A DNA stretch of 64,000 nucleotides from Chloracidobacterium sp. (GCA_016712045.1 JADJRV010000003.1:1-64000), one strand, 5' to 3'; counted from the first letter of the stretch, positions 1 through 11,980 are shown. A program made the numbers and translations. Notes: generated from the sequence alone by a model not told the origin.

Positions 1-212
1 GTCGGCTCGATAAGCCGCAGCAGACAGCGTCCGACGGTCGATTTGCCGCAACCTGATTCGCCGACGAGGCCTGTGTTTTCACCCTGAGTGAGGTGAAACG
101 AAACATCATCAACCGCCTGCACAACGTCGTCGCTGTTATCAACGGGAAAATGCTTGACGAGGTTTTTGACCTCGAGCAGTGTCTCCGGTTTGGTTGCGGT
201 TGCAGAGTTCAT
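1..212 (-). CDS. Oligopeptide/dipeptide ABC transporter ATPase, DppF/OppF type (partial)
   Basis: About 70 N-terminal codons are present; the rest lies beyond the left edge. The reading frame begins at the ATG at 212 (Met-Asn-Ser-Ala-Thr) and contains the Walker A motif GESGCGKST after the typical DppF lead-in (VKHFPV, then AVDDVSF). By family, this is one of two cytoplasmic ATPases that power uptake of di- and oligopeptides through a DppBC/OppBC permease. Its ATG overlaps the stop codon of the DppD-like gene upstream in an ATGA arrangement, so the two are translationally coupled. The permease and substrate-binding protein are not in the window. The family call is firm; substrate preference is inferred. 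Confidence 0.85.
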   Translation of the reverse strand, partial: MNSATATKPETLLEVKNLVKHFPVDNSDDVVQAVDDVSFHLTQGENTGLVGESGCGKSTVGRCLLRLIEP

Positions 213-1210
213 ACGCTTGCCGGCCTCGCCTTTTCGTCGCCATTGAATAAAACGCAACGCACCTGTGAGCCGTCAGGCTGTTGGAAAAAAGGTATCTCGC
301 CGTGTGCAAATTTCCATCCGATGCTCACATCGCGGTGCGAAATGGCACCCGAATGGCAAATTTGTGGGGCTCGGAACGGTGCCTTCGATCGTCTGCAGCC
401 GTTCTGCCTTTGCGATACCGATCTCGGTTAATTTTGGAACTGACCGCAGTAATCCCCCGAGTGTACGGATGTTTCGGATTCGCAAACAACTCATCGACAC
501 CGACTCCTCCACGACCTTGCCGGTGTACATCACGCAAACGCGGTCCGCGACCTCGGCCACTACACCCAGATCATGCGTGATGAGCAAAACCGCGAGCTTT
601 CGCGAACGCAGTACTCATTTAGCAGTTCAAGTATCTGTGCCTGGATCGTAACATCAAGGCCGTCGTCGGTTCGTCGGCGATCAATAATTCCGGGTCACAC
701 GCCAAAGCCATCGCGATCATTACCCGCTGACGCATACCGCCCGAAAGCTGATGCGGGTAATCGGACGCGCGACGCTCAGGCGAAGGTATCGAAACCTCTT
801 TCATTGCTGCGATCGCTGCCGACCAAGCTGTCGCCTTATCCATTTTGCGATGCAGCCGCAGAGCCTCGGCGATCTGCTCGCCAACGCGATAGACCGGGTT
901 GAGCGACGTCATCGGGTCCTGAAAGATCATCGCTATATCGTTACCGCGAATGGCCCGCAGGCGGTCATCGCTCGCCTTCGTCAGCTCTTCACCCTTGAAT
1001 TTGATCGAGCCCCCGACGATCTTACCAGGCGGATAGATCAGCCGCATGATCGACAATGCTGTGATCGACTTGCCGCAACCCGATTCACCTACAAGGCCCA
1101 GCAACTCGCCCTCGCCGATCGTGAAACTCACATCATCGACAGACTTCACCAGACCCGGCCTGTGTCGGAAAATGGGTCTGCAGATCCGTTACTTCGAGCA
1201 ATTGGGACAT
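209..1210 (-). CDS. Oligopeptide/dipeptide ABC transporter ATPase, DppD/OppD type (frameshifted)
   Basis: The gene reads through as about 334 residues, normal for OppD/DppD, but only across several one-base frameshifts. The start is the ATG at 1210 (MSQLLEVTDL); an extra G near 1156 breaks the frame before Walker A (GESGCGKS). Signature LSGGMRQR and Walker B LLIADEPTT follow. A break near 590-620 leads to LITHDLGVVAEVADR, and a pair near 450-500 interrupts the ELFANPKHPYT segment. The family's C-terminal Cys region (FGCHFAPRCEHRMEIC) is present. A further slip in the A6/T6 run near 286 restores a tail whose TGA overlaps the next ATG. It lies about 5 nt after the probable stop of the tricorn-like gene, suggesting co-transcription of protease and importer. 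Confidence 0.82.
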
Positions 1211-1215
1211 CTGGC

Positions 1216-4200
1216 TTAGTTTTTTGAACCTTTACCGGATCGGCCGGCTTCTTGGGCAGCTTGACCGGCGTTGCGATCTTTTTCATCATCTCGGCAATTG
1301 CACGTTCGAGCTGCGGATCGCGTCCGGCGATGACCGATTTCGGGTCGTTTTCGACCTCGATGTCCGGGTCGACTCCGTAGCCCTCGATGATGTATTCGCC
1401 CTTGGCATTTGCGAGAGCCGATTGCGGAACGTTTTGACGTCCGCCGTCGATCAGCGTGCCGCGATTCGAGATCCCAACAACACCGCCCCAACTGCGTTTA
1501 CCAACAAGTTGCCCGAGCCCTGCCGCGCGGAACATATACGGGAAAATATCGCCGTCCGAAGCCGAATTCTCATTCAATATCGAGATCATCGGCCCAAGGA
1601 ATGCACCATCCGGATAGGTGTTGCCATCCTCGCTAAACTTGTTGAAATTGACGCCCAGCACCTTACGCCTCAACCGCTCGATCAGCATCCGCGAAACATT
1701 GCCGCCGCCATTTGCACGAACATCAACAACCAGGCCCTCTTTTTTGAGCTGCGGATAGTACCATTTTATGAACTCTCGGATCCCGGGAGCACCCATATCG
1801 GGAATATGCAGATAACCAAGACGGCCGTTCGACATCAGATCAACACGCCGGCGGTTACCCTCGACCCAATCCAGGTAGATCAGATCCGATTCACTCGTGA
1901 GCGGCCGGATCGTTACGGTTCGGGCACCTTGCAGCGAATTCGTGGTATTCACGGTAAACGTAACCGTGCTATCGGCTTTGCCCCGGAGATAGGAGTAAAT
2001 ATCGCGATCCGCCGTTACATCTTCACCGTTAATGGCGATAACATAATCACCAACACGGGCGTCGTTGCCGACCTCCGTAAACGGCGAACGATAGATGTCC
2101 TCTTCATTCTGTCCCCGAAGATCTTTCTGATCTTATAGCGATTTGCCGCCTTATCAACCTCAAACCTAGCCCCCGGCAATGCCACGCGAACACGCGGCGG
2201 CAGATTAAAATCACCACCATCAATATAGGCGTGCTGCACCGCCAACTCGGAACACATTTCCGAAATGACATAATTGAGATCCGAACGGTGAGCAACATAC
2301 GGCAGCCATTTGCGATAATCTTCGCGGATCTTTGCCCAATCAAAGCCGTGCATGTTCGGGGCGTAAAAGCAATCGCGATATTGCCGCCAAACCTCGTTAA
2401 ATATCTGATTCCATTCCTGCACCGGATCGATCTCGGTGACCAGGCCCGCGGTCGAAATGTTCTTTCGCGAACGCTCCCCGTTCGGATTCGCGTCAAAGAC
2501 CGCAAACGCACCCTGAACCTTGGTCATCATTTTGTGCCGTCGGCCGAAATTGAAAATCCACCGGAACCGGTCAAAAGCGTCGTTTCTTTGCGATCTTTCA
2601 ACGAAAAGATCTTAACGGTCGATGGCTGTGATTCAGCCCGCGTCCGTAATAAAAGGGAGTCTGCGCCGGATATCAGATGGCCTTTGTTCGCCGCCATTCC
2701 GCCGTAATTATCCGCACCAATCGGAGCTTTGCAACGCGGCCTTCGATGCCGTCAAAATCCACTTTTCCGCGCGGCGGGGGGGTGGAGTTGGAGGCCTTCT
2801 TTTTCTCTTCGGTGATCGTCACTTCATCGCTTTCCTGCGGAAACGGATTCTTAGCGTCCTTTTTCAAAGGCAAGAGCAAATATCAGCGAGTTGCGGTTAG
2901 TCGCATAATTAAACTCGGAATTGCGATCTGCGGTGCGAATTCACGATTGCTGACAAAATAGAGATACCCGCCAGAAGGATCCCACGTAGGGCCACCGGCG
3001 TTGAACATTTCCGGCGTGACGCGATAATTCTTATTTTCCTCGGCACTCCAAATATAAACCGAACTGACGCCGTTGCGGCCATTCATCGAATAAGCGATGT
3101 AGCCGCCTCTTTGGCGACCAGTCATAATCCTGAATGCTGCCGTTAGGCATCGGCGATCATCTGAATCTGCTTGGTCGCGACCGTCACCACATAAACCTTG
3201 CCGTCCTTGTCACCAAAAACGATCTTCTTGCTATCCGGCGACCATACCGGAGCGTATCGCTGTGCCGCCGCCGGTTGTTGAGCTGCTGCGGGGGGGTTGA
3301 ACCATCCTGAGCGGCGATCCAAACCTCGTCTTCGCCGCTTTTGTCAGACATGATAGGCGATGATCTTGCCGTCGGGCGACCATGCCGGGGAAACGGTCAT
3401 TTTGCGTCCGAGGATTTTGTTAAATTTCGCGTCCCTCCCTTTTCGATCGGAGCCGTAAAAATATCACCGCGTGCAGCGAACAAAGCACGTTCACCCTTTG
3501 GGCTAAGTGCATACCACGAGACCTGATTGCCGACAAATGCCTGACGCGGGCGTCTATTGACGCCGTCGTCAGGAACGTTGATGGACAATCTGGTCGTCCT
3601 TTTAGAACCAACATCCATGATCTCCAGCTCGCCATCGCGTTCGTAAATAATGCGTCCCTGATTGTCTGAGCTTGGCCAGCGGAATATCCCAATCGCGGTT
3701 CTTTGTTACCTGCGTCGTCTTGTTGCTGCTCGTCGTGTCGTAGGCGTAGAGGTTAAATTTGCCGTCTTTGTCAGAATTGTAATAGACCGTATTGCCGATC
3801 CACATCGCATCGCGGCACGCACGCGGGCTGTCGGAGATCAGCTTTACGTCGTCGGTTTTCAGATCGTAAATGTAGAGCGTGTTCGCTTGTCCGCCGCTGT
3901 AACGTTTCTCCGGCCGGAAATCACGAAATCGCGGGCTATACGCGATCTTGCATTCTCCGGCGACAAATCACCCGAACCTGCCTCAGGCATCGGCAATGCT
4001 TCGGCCGGGCCGCCTGTCGGCGAAACCGTGTAAAGCCGTGTGACGGCGAGCGACCATGAATCACGTTAGCTGCGAAAAATAATCCTTGCCGTCCTTTGTC
4101 CAACCCTGTACCTGATTATCAAACCCCCAACGCGGCGCCAGCGGCCCGCGTGAAGGATAAAACGTCAGTTGCTTCGGCTCGCCGCCGCCCGAAGGACAAC

Positions 4201-4463
4201 ATACACCTGTTCGTCACCATCATATTGTCCCGTAAAGGCGATCCACTTACCGTCGGCCGAGAACTTCGCGTACGTTTCCACGCCCGGATGGGCAGTAAGT
4301 CGTGTCGCAGTTCCGCCGCTCGTTGTCGATGTCCATAGATCACCGCCGTACGTAAATACAACTCTGTCACCATATACATCGGGGAATCGAAGGAGCTTGG
4401 TCTGCGCCAAACCACTCGAACGAAAAAGACATACTGCGGCCATAATCAGCAAGCGTTTAACAT
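1216..4463 (-). CDS. Tricorn-like protease (beta-propeller, PDZ, S41 core), frameshifted
   Basis: Pieces in all three minus frames add up to about 1,080 residues, the usual size of bacterial tricorn homologues. The N-terminal part has repeated beta-propeller blades (for example YAKFSADGKWIAFTG and VYYNSDKDGKFNLYAYD). The C-terminal 1216-1952 part has an S41 protease core with the likely nucleophile in NENSASDGD and the downstream GKRSWGGVVG strand. The probable start is the ATG at 4463, which follows GGAGG by 7 nt but meets a stop after five codons; a one-base loss there restores MLNACL joined to an export signal ending GLAQ. Two breaks coincide with G runs near 2772 and 3290. By family it degrades peptides; export to the periplasm is inferred from the signal. 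Confidence 0.85.
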
Positions 4464-4661
4464 CAATTTTCCTCCAGATATTTAGCAGGTTAAGTTTTCA
4501 AAGTGTAACGTAAAACCTTACGCGAGAAAAGTTCGGGTTTCATTCTATTCAAAGAGGTCAAAGGCAACTAATTTCGTCGCTTTTCCCTCAAATGGATGTT
4601 ATTCTTTTTTGAGTAAAAGTCAGTCCTTCAGAGGTACACTCTTCGGGGAGATCTTACATTC

Positions 4662-6410
4662 GTGAAACTAAGCAATACACGCCTTTTTGCTCTTACAACA
4701 ATTCTTACAGTTTCAGCTTCGATTGGGTTTGCCCAAAACGGCTCGACAACGGCAAAGGTCGAGACCGGTCGTAACGGTGCGGCTACAAAACCTGCGGCGG
4801 AAAAAAAGGTAACGACCGAGGTTGTGCAGAACGAGATCGAAGAGGCTCTCGCTGTCATCGAGGGAAATTATGTTGGCGGCAAAAAGCTCAATTACAACAC
4901 GGTATTCAAATCATCCATCGACGGGATGCTCCACACGCTTGATCCGCATTCCAACTACTTTGACGCAAAAGAATTTGAAGAATTCATGACCGAGCAGCGT
5001 TCGCGATACTCGGTATCGGGGCAACTATCGGCGACCTGAGCGACCCGGACGGCAAGGTCCTGGCAACCTATGTCAAGGCGACTTTCGAAGGTGCCCCGGC
5101 TAATCAAGCTGGCCTGCGATACGGCGATAAGTTCGTTTGCCGGGTCACGGCAAATAGTTGAGGTCAAGAACGATCGCTTCTGGGTAAACCGTTTCCCGAG
5201 GTTCCGTACTTTCTTCGCGGCCCCAAGGGCACAGCAGTTCAATTGACCGTCGAACGGCTTGCCACCGGGAAACGCGAGACCGTCGATATCATTCGCGGTG
5301 CAGTTCCACAGCCGTCGATCAGCGAGATCTATATGATCCGTCCGGGTGTCGGTTATATGGCGATGCGCGGCCAATTTAACCAAACAATCTCCGGCGAATT
5401 TATCAAGGGCTTGCGTCAACTCAAAGCTGCGGGAATGCAGCAGCTCATAATTGATCTGCGTGACAATGGCGGCGGATTGGTCAATCAAGCGAAAATATCG
5501 CTAACGCCTTTTGCCATACGGCCAAACGGTTCTTTTCCCAAAAAGGGCGGCTAGAGGCGTCAATGAGATATATCCGGCCGAGAATCGGTCGCCTGACCGG
5601 TCGCCGATCGTCGTACTCGTCAATCGCAACACGGCGTCGGCATCTGAGATCCTTGCCGGAGCATTGCAGGACCACGACCGTGCGTTGATCGTCGGCGAGA
5701 ACACTTTCGGTAAAGGCCTGGTGCAGAATCCGTTCCAACTCGATTACGGTTCGATGCTGCTGCTGACGATCGCGAAATACGAAACGCCAGCCGGTCGCCT
5801 GATCCAACGCGACTATTCGAACGGTGATCTCTACAATTATTACACCGAGGGCGGCAGCTATCGCGACGATGGTACGCCGACAGAAAAGCCCAAAGGCCGG
5901 AAAGCAAGACCGATACGGGACGCACCGTTTACAGCGGCGGCGGTATCAATCCTGATGTCGTGATCAAGCCAAGACCATTCCGATCGAACGGGCGAGATTT
6001 CAGCAAAAGCTGGCCAATCCGGTCCTTGCATTCGCCTTGGATCTAGTCAGTGGGAAAAGCGCCGGGTTTCGCCGTACAAGGTCGATAAGCCGATAGTCTT
6101 TGATTACGACATCAAAACGACCGACTTCCCGGTCAACGAAGCCGTGTATAGTGCGTTTAAAAAATTTGCTCAGGATAAATATAAGATCGCACCTGCCGCT
6201 AATTGATCGCGAACGCGAATTTGTCGAGCGCACGCTGCGGACGGAGCTTATCACTGCCGCATATGGCTCGCAAACTTCGTTTCAGGTGTTTAATGAATAT
6301 GACGACCAGCTTTAAAAGCGATCGACCTGTTTCCGCAAGCAAAGCAACTCGCGCTTAGTGGTGAGCGTGCAAGGCTTGCCGGCACGACTCAGAAAGCTCC
6401 GAACAACTGA
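4662..6410 (+). CDS. S41 family C-terminal processing protease (CtpA/Prc type), frameshifted
   Basis: The start is a GTG at 4662, preceded by GGGGAG, opening a signal peptide ending GFAQN. Frame pieces at 4662-5039, about 5040-5150, 5243-5554, 5511-5963 and 6100-6315 follow the family order: N-terminal helical region with LDPHSNYF, PDZ segment, then the S41 core with LIIDLRDNGGG, the catalytic serine in TASASEILAG and the lysine in TFGKGLVQ exactly 25 residues later. The tail after the last break (a missing T near 6311) reads LLKAIDLFPQAKQ and stops at 6410. The family cleaves proteins at their C termini in the periplasm. Catalytic residues are intact, unlike the S41 paralogue at 19.3-20.6 kb. 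Confidence 0.86.
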
Positions 6411-6430
6411 TCCGTTGATCGATCAAAAAC

Positions 6431-6463
6431 AAAAAAGCACGAGTCGTAAAACTCGTGCTTTTT
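6431..6463. terminator. Bidirectional rho-independent terminator
   Basis: An 8-bp stem GCACGAGT/ACTCGTGC closes a 6-nt loop, flanked by A6 on the left and T5 on the right. It sits between the S41 gene (+) and the converging small membrane protein (-), so it can serve both strands. Confidence 0.85.
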
Positions 6464-6483
6464 ATCTTGATGCCATTCAAGCA

Positions 6484-6647
6484 TTAGAAAAGCCAACGAA
6501 TCAGATAGTAAATACCAACGCCGATCCCGATCAGCAGAGCAAACGCCGCAAGATCAGCCCTCCGACGACGAACTTAAATTTCTTATATCGATTTTCATCC
6601 GGCGGCGAAAGCTGATTTTGCGGAAAATATGGCGGTGGTCTGTTCAT
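6484..6647 (-). CDS. Small single-span membrane protein (one frameshift)
   Basis: An ATG at 6647 opens a proline-rich soluble head (MNRPPPYFPQNQ), followed by a Lys-rich stretch (YKKFKFVVGG) and a hydrophobic segment. One base appears missing near 6555: with it restored the frame reads ILAAFALLIGIGVG then IYYLIRWLF and stops at 6484, giving about 54 residues. Without it the frame ends early. I do not recognise a family. The architecture of a short polar N terminus plus one C-terminal membrane span is all that can be said. It is the last gene before the bidirectional terminator. Confidence 0.55.
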
Positions 6648-6661
6648 GCGTTAAGTTTAAC

Positions 6662-6689
6662 GTTCAAAGTTCAAAGTTCAAAGTTCAAA
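6662..6689. repeat. Heptanucleotide tandem repeat (GTTCAAA x4)
   Basis: Four perfect copies of GTTCAAA lie in the gap between the M28 peptidase stop and the small membrane protein start. No coding or regulatory role is visible. Confidence 0.8.
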
Positions 6690-6721
6690 GTTGCTTAAAC
6701 AAGAGCTTGAACATTTAACTC

Positions 6722-8151
6722 TTAACGTGGCAGTGGCTGCTCCAAATTCGCCAATCCAAACGCCAAAACCGTCATCACAGAACTGACTTCTGCGATCTCT
6801 CGGGGATCGACCTTATCGAACGTATCGGCGGCTGTATGGTGATAGTTGAAATAGCTTTGTTGGTTAAACCACGGGGCAAACGACGGCACTCCGCGTTGCG
6901 TCAGCGGCCCGATATCCGCCCCGACCCCACCAGCCTGCAGCTGAACCTGTGCCGCACCTTGAGCAAGTAAAACTTTTGATATCGGTGCAAAAAACGCGGC
7001 CATCTCAGGCTTGCCCGTAAAGTAGAAGCCGAGAGGATGCGAAGCCCCGAGGTCGGATTCGAGGGCGGCGAAATGATTGCCGATGTTCTTTTCCTGTTCC
7101 GCAGCATACGCAGCAGATCCGCGGCCGCCGTTTTCCTCGTTCATCCAGGCGATAAAGCGGATAGTGCGTTTTGGCTTGAGGCCGAGCTGTTTGATCAGTG
7201 CAGGAACGGACATCGCGACCGCAACTCCGGCCCCATCGTCTATAGCACCTGACCCTAGGTCCCACGAATCTAGATGGCCTGAAACGATCACAACCTCGTC
7301 AGGCTTCTCACTTCCCTTTAAGTCGGCGATCACATTAAAACTTGGTGCATCGTGCAAAGTCTGCGGCGTCAGAGTGAGTTTGATCTTTACCTTGCCCGTT
7401 GCGGCGAGCCAAGCTATTTTTTCGGCGTCTTCATAAGAGACGGCCGCTCCTGGTATCTTTGTGACGCCATCGGCATAGCCCATCGATCCTGTGTGTACGA
7501 GCCGGTTTTGCGAACCGCCCGCAGACCTGACCAGCACGCCAACGGCACCCAAACGCGCCGCCGCCATTGCTCCTCCAAAACGGTATTGCACAGCCTGTCC
7601 GTAAGCCGCACCGCCGAAACCACTTGCTTGCAGCTCACGGTCAAACTTGAAATTAAACAGCACGATCTTACCGGCGATTTTATCGCGGCCGAGACAGGCA
7701 AGTTCGTCAAAATCTTTAACGACGACGATCTCGGCCGTCATGCCTTCAGCGGGAGTGGCGATACTGCCGCCGAGAGCGGTCAGAAAGACCTTTTGCGTCG
7801 TGCCAGGAGCCATTCCGTCCCATTCGATCAATTCTCCATGCTCTTCGCCGCGCACCCAGTGCGGAACCATACACGGCTGCAGACGGACATCGAGCCCCAA
7901 CTTACGCATCTGCTCGGCGACCCATTGCACAGAACGCTCTGCCTGCGGCGAACCTGACAGCCTTGCACCAATATTATTCGAAAGATAGCCCGTCTGCTTA
8001 TAGGCATAGTCGCTCTTAACGGCGGCCTGCTGCAGTCGCTGCATTTCAGCGATCGTCGCGTCGCTGTAAAGCAGTGGTGTCGGGGCGACAGTCTGCCCAA
8101 ACGAGAAATAACAGACACGAACACGACCAAAAACAAAAGATGCAGTTTCAT
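6722..8151 (-). CDS. M28 family zinc metallopeptidase, secreted
   Basis: About 476 residues. The start is the ATG at 8151 giving a signal peptide (MKLHLLFLVVFVSVIS); a one-base slip near 8100 separates it from the long frame 6722-8044, and repairing it reads FGQTVAPTPLLYSD into IAEMQRLQQA. A protease-associated-type insert occupies roughly residues 130-240. The M28 metal site is visible as SGHLDSWD, AIDDGAG, WMNEENG, ESD and the late HHTADT. The family are aminopeptidases or carboxypeptidases with two zinc ions. It is divergent from the S9 peptidase gene with a 90-bp shared promoter region. Product class is firm; exo-specificity is not deducible. Confidence 0.9.
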
Positions 8152-8241
8152 AGGTTTTATCTTAGCGAAATCGTTCCTGTCTTACGAGGTAATGTGCAAT
8201 AATGTTTCTGTTCAACAAATCTTAGATCACAGGAATCGCTT

Positions 8242-10285
8242 ATGAAACGCACACTATCCGTCCTCGTTCTCATTATCGTCGCGGCCTTTGCCGCACAAGC
8301 TCAGATCACATTTAACGTCAACGATCTTATCAACCTTAAACGCGTCGGCGACCCGCAAGTCTCGCCTGACGGCAAATGGGTCGCCTACTCGATCGGCGTT
8401 GTCGATAAAGCCGCTAACAAGACCGTTACGCAGATCTACATGATGGCGATCGACGGCAGCAATCAAAAACAGATCACAAATGGCACGTCCTCGAGCAGCA
8501 GCCCGCGTTGGTCACCTGACGGCAAGTGGCTTGCGTTTACGACCGGCGGACAGATCTGGACGATGAAACCGGACGGTTCGGATCGAAAACAAGTCACAAA
8601 ACTTTCAAGTGGCGGCGGACAGCCTGTTTGGTCACCCGACGGCAAATGGATCGCGTTTAGTTCGGACGTTTATCCCGAATGTAAAGACGACGCCTGTAAC
8701 GAAGCCGAGGACGAGAAAACCGAAAAGAGCAAAGTGCAGGCCCATGTGACCGAGCGTTTGCTTTTCAAACACTGGGTCGAATGGCGCGACCGCAAGCGAA
8801 CTCACGTTTTCGTAGTTTCCAGCGGCGGCGGCACTGCCCGCGATGTGACCCCGGCGATTTTGATTCTCCGCCGTACGGAGCCGCAACAGGCGTTGATTAC
8901 GCTTTTTCGCCTGACGGATCGAACATTGTTTATCTGCGTAATCCTGACAAGGTCGAGGCAACATCTACCAACAGCGACATCTACATACAATCTCTAAACG
9001 GCGGCAGTGTAAAAAATATCACCGCCAAACATGAAAGGCTACGATGCCGGCCCTGTGTATACGCCCGATGGCAAATATCTGCTTTTCCGTTCGCAAGAAA
9101 GAGCCACATTTGAAGCCGACCGCTGGCGGATCATGCGTTACAACCCGCAGAGCGGCGAGATCGTCGAGCTTACACGCGGCTTTGACCAACAGGTCGATGA
9201 CATAGTTGTTTCGCCTGACGGTAAAACAATTTTTTTCACCGCCGGAGAACGCGGCAAAGCGCCGATATTTAGCGTCCCTGTCGAACCAGATTTTCGTCTA
9301 AAGATCGCGACCCACGTCAAGAAGATCGTCGAGGGTGTTTTCGCGAGCAATCTCAAATGTCACGTCGGACGGTAAACTCGTCTTCGCGGCAAACTCAATG
9401 AGTATGCCCACCGAGATCATGAGTGCAAACACCACAGGCGGTGTCGTTACTGCATTAACTACCGTAAATAACGCTTCGCTTGCCTCGTTTGGCCTACAAA
9501 AACCTGAGGAAATGGATTGGAAAGGCGGACTTGGGGCAAATGTTCACGGATTTTTGCTCAAGCCCGCAAACTTTGACCCTGCAAAAAAATATCCGCTCAT
9601 CGTTCTTATTCACGGAGGCCCGCAGGGAGCGTGGAGCGATAATTGGGGCTACCGCTGGAACCCGCAGATCTTTGCAAATCAGGGCTATGTCGTATTTATG
9701 CCGAACCCACGGGGTTCGACCGGCTATGGCCAGAAATTCGTTGATGAGGTCTCCGGCGACTGGGGCGGCAAGGCGTACACTGACATTATGAACGGCGTAG
9801 CCGAGGTCACCAAAAAGCCGTTTATCGACAAAACGCGTATCGGTGCCGCAGGAGCAAGTTATGGCGGATACATGGTCGACTGGCTGCTTGGGCACAATAA
9901 TGATCCGAGATTTAAGTTCAAAGCGTTCGTCTCGCACGCCGGTGTCTATAACCTTGAAAGCATGGCCACCGCGACCGAAGAGTTGTGGTTCGTGAACTGG
10001 GAATTCAAAGGATTTCCGTGGCAAAACCGCTCGCAGTATGAAAGATGGTCACCAAACCGCTTTGCCGCAAATTTTGCGACGCCGACACTCGTGACCGCCG
10101 GTGAACTGGATTACCGTGTTCCATACGATCAGAGCCTGCAGCTTTACACTACCCTTCAGCTAAAGGGAGTTGATTCAAAGCTGATAATGTTCCCTGACGA
10201 AGGGCACTGGATACTCAAACCGCAGAATTCGGAATTTTGGTATAACAACGTCAACGATTGGTTCAAGAAATACCTGAAACCATAA
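8242..10285 (+). CDS. S9 family prolyl oligopeptidase-like serine peptidase, secreted (frameshifted)
   Basis: A signal peptide (MKRTLSVLVLIIVAAFAAQAQ) precedes a beta-propeller built of WSPDGKW repeats and a C-terminal alpha/beta hydrolase domain. The catalytic triad is visible as Ser in GASYGGY, Asp in GELDYRVP and His in DEGHWI. The frame breaks near 8855, 9020 and 9350, but the four pieces align end to end to about 680 residues, the usual length of acyl-aminoacyl or dipeptidyl peptidases of this family. The stop is 6 nt before the M1 peptidase start, so the two form an operon. By family it trims oligopeptides; the exact P1 preference is unknown. Confidence 0.9.
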
Positions 10286-10291
10286 AACTAT

Positions 10292-11977
10292 ATGAGATCT
10301 TTGCGATACTTTTCATTTACAGCCGCAATACTTTTTATTGCGGCTTTTTCCTCATTTGCCCAAATCGGCAAACCTGAGTTCACCCGTCCCCAGACTTTTG
10401 ATGTTCGACATTACAGCATCCGGGCGAGCTTTGACCGGACAAAAAAAATGGTCTTGGGTGATACAACGGTGTCATTGTCACCATTGAAAGCAGACCTGCG
10501 AACGGTCGAACTCGATGCCGTTGATATTGCCTTCGATTCCGTCACGCTTGACGGCAAACCGGCACAGTTCAAAACGGTTGACGGCAAAGTTATCGTCACA
10601 CTCGATAAGGGCTACGGCCCAAGCGATGTGATCGCCCTCCAATTCAAGTACACGGCATCACCGAAAAAGGGAGTCTATTTCGTCGATGCCGAAAGTGGCC
10701 GCAGTGCTCACTCGGCTCAGATTTGGACACAAGGCGAGGCCGAAGAGGCCCGCCACTGGATACCGTCATATGATTTCCCAAGCGACAAAGCTACCACCGA
10801 AGAATATCTGACCGTCGAAAAAGACGAGACCGTCATCGGCAACGGCGAGCTTATTGGCAAAGAGTCAAACGCAGACGGCACTGTCACCTGGCATTACAAG
10901 ATGCCCGTTCCGCACTCGACGTATCTGATCTCGTTCGTCATCGGCAAATATGTGAAGGTCGAAGATAAACACGGTGATATTCCGCTAGGGTTTTACGTCT
11001 ATCCCGGCAGAGAGGAAACGGCGAAAAAGGCTTTTGGTGATACGGCAAAGATGATGGCCGTTTTCGAAGAGCTGACCGGCGTCAAATTTCCCTATAACAA
11101 ATACGATCAGACGATCGTAGCCAAATTTCAATTCGGCGGAATGGAAAATATCACGGCGACGACGATGTCTGACAACGAGATATTTTTCGCCGATTTCGAT
11201 TTCGGTAAGAGCATCGTCACCGATCTCGTCTCGCACGAACTCGCCCACTCATGGTTTGGTGATCTTGTAACCTGCCGCAACTGGGCAGAACTTTGGCTCA
11301 ACGAGGGCTTTGCAACCTATATGGAGGCCGCATATCGAGAAAAGGTAAATGGTCGCGAGGACTACATTTCCAAAGTCAGATCTGACGCCGGTGATTTCCT
11401 CGTAGACGATTCGATCAACCGCAAACGCCACGGCCTGTACAACCGCCGAGCGGCGGATGTCAACGGTCTTTTTGACAACGCAGCGATCACTTATAACAAG
11501 GGCGGCGCGGTTCTGCACATGCTACGCGAACAGGTCGGCACCGAAAATTTTTGGAAAGCTGTCAACATTTATCTAAACCGCCACAAGCTGGCCAACGTCG
11601 AATCCACCGATCTCAAACGAGCTATGGAAGAGGTGTCAGGCCAAGACCTCGGTTGGTTCTTTGACCAATGGGTCTATGGCATCAGTGCTCCAAAGCTGAC
11701 CGTAAAACCGGTGTACAGCACACGAACGAAAACCCTAAAGCTGACCATTACCCAAACTCAAAAACCCGAAGCGATGGTCACATCTGCTTTTCGTATGCCA
11801 ATGGACATCGAGATCAAAGCCGGACGCAATACGGTTACTAAGCCAATAACGGTCACCAAACGAGTTGAAATTATATCGATCCCATCGACATCAAAACCAT
11901 CTGAGATCGTACTTGACCCCAACGATAAGGTCATCCTCAAAACGGTCAAGATGCTGCCGATCACGGTTGTTCGCTGA
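10292..11977 (+). CDS. M1 family zinc aminopeptidase, secreted
   Basis: A complete 561-residue frame starting at an ATG with a signal peptide ending SSFAQ. The gluzincin signature is at residues 315-319 (HELAH) with the third ligand in NEGFAT (Glu338). The exopeptidase motif appears as GGMEN at 282-286, with Gly in place of the usual Ala of GAMEN. The N-terminal beta domain and the C-terminal beta segment are present, but the long C-terminal helical domain of PepN is not. By family it removes N-terminal residues from peptides. It follows the S9 peptidase gene by 6 nt and ends just before a repeat and a bidirectional terminator. Confidence 0.93.
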   Translation: MRSLRYFSFTAAILFIAAFSSFAQIGKPEFTRPQTFDVRHYSIRASFDRTKKMVLGDTTVSLSPLKADLRTVELDAVDIAFDSVTLDGKPAQFKTVDGKVIVTLDKGYGPSDVIALQFKYTASPKKGVYFVDAESGRSAHSAQIWTQGEAEEARHWIPSYDFPSDKATTEEYLTVEKDETVIGNGELIGKESNADGTVTWHYKMPVPHSTYLISFVIGKYVKVEDKHGDIPLGFYVYPGREETAKKAFGDTAKMMAVFEELTGVKFPYNKYDQTIVAKFQFGGMENITATTMSDNEIFFADFDFGKSIVTDLVSHELAHSWFGDLVTCRNWAELWLNEGFATYMEAAYREKVNGREDYISKVRSDAGDFLVDDSINRKRHGLYNRRAADVNGLFDNAAITYNKGGAVLHMLREQVGTENFWKAVNIYLNRHKLANVESTDLKRAMEEVSGQDLGWFFDQWVYGISAPKLTVKPVYSTRTKTLKLTITQTQKPEAMVTSAFRMPMDIEIKAGRNTVTKPITVTKRVEIISIPSTSKPSEIVLDPNDKVILKTVKMLPITVVR

Positions 11978-11980
11978 TCT

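Noticed and set aside
1224..2138. 304-residue open frame on the plus strand
   Set aside because: It is exactly antisense to the S41 core of the tricorn-like gene, has no ribosome-binding site or recognisable motif, and the minus frame has clear family signatures.
4955..5488. 177-residue minus-strand open frame
   Set aside because: It lies antisense to the PDZ and S41 segments of the processing protease and shows no domain; the plus-strand pieces explain the DNA.
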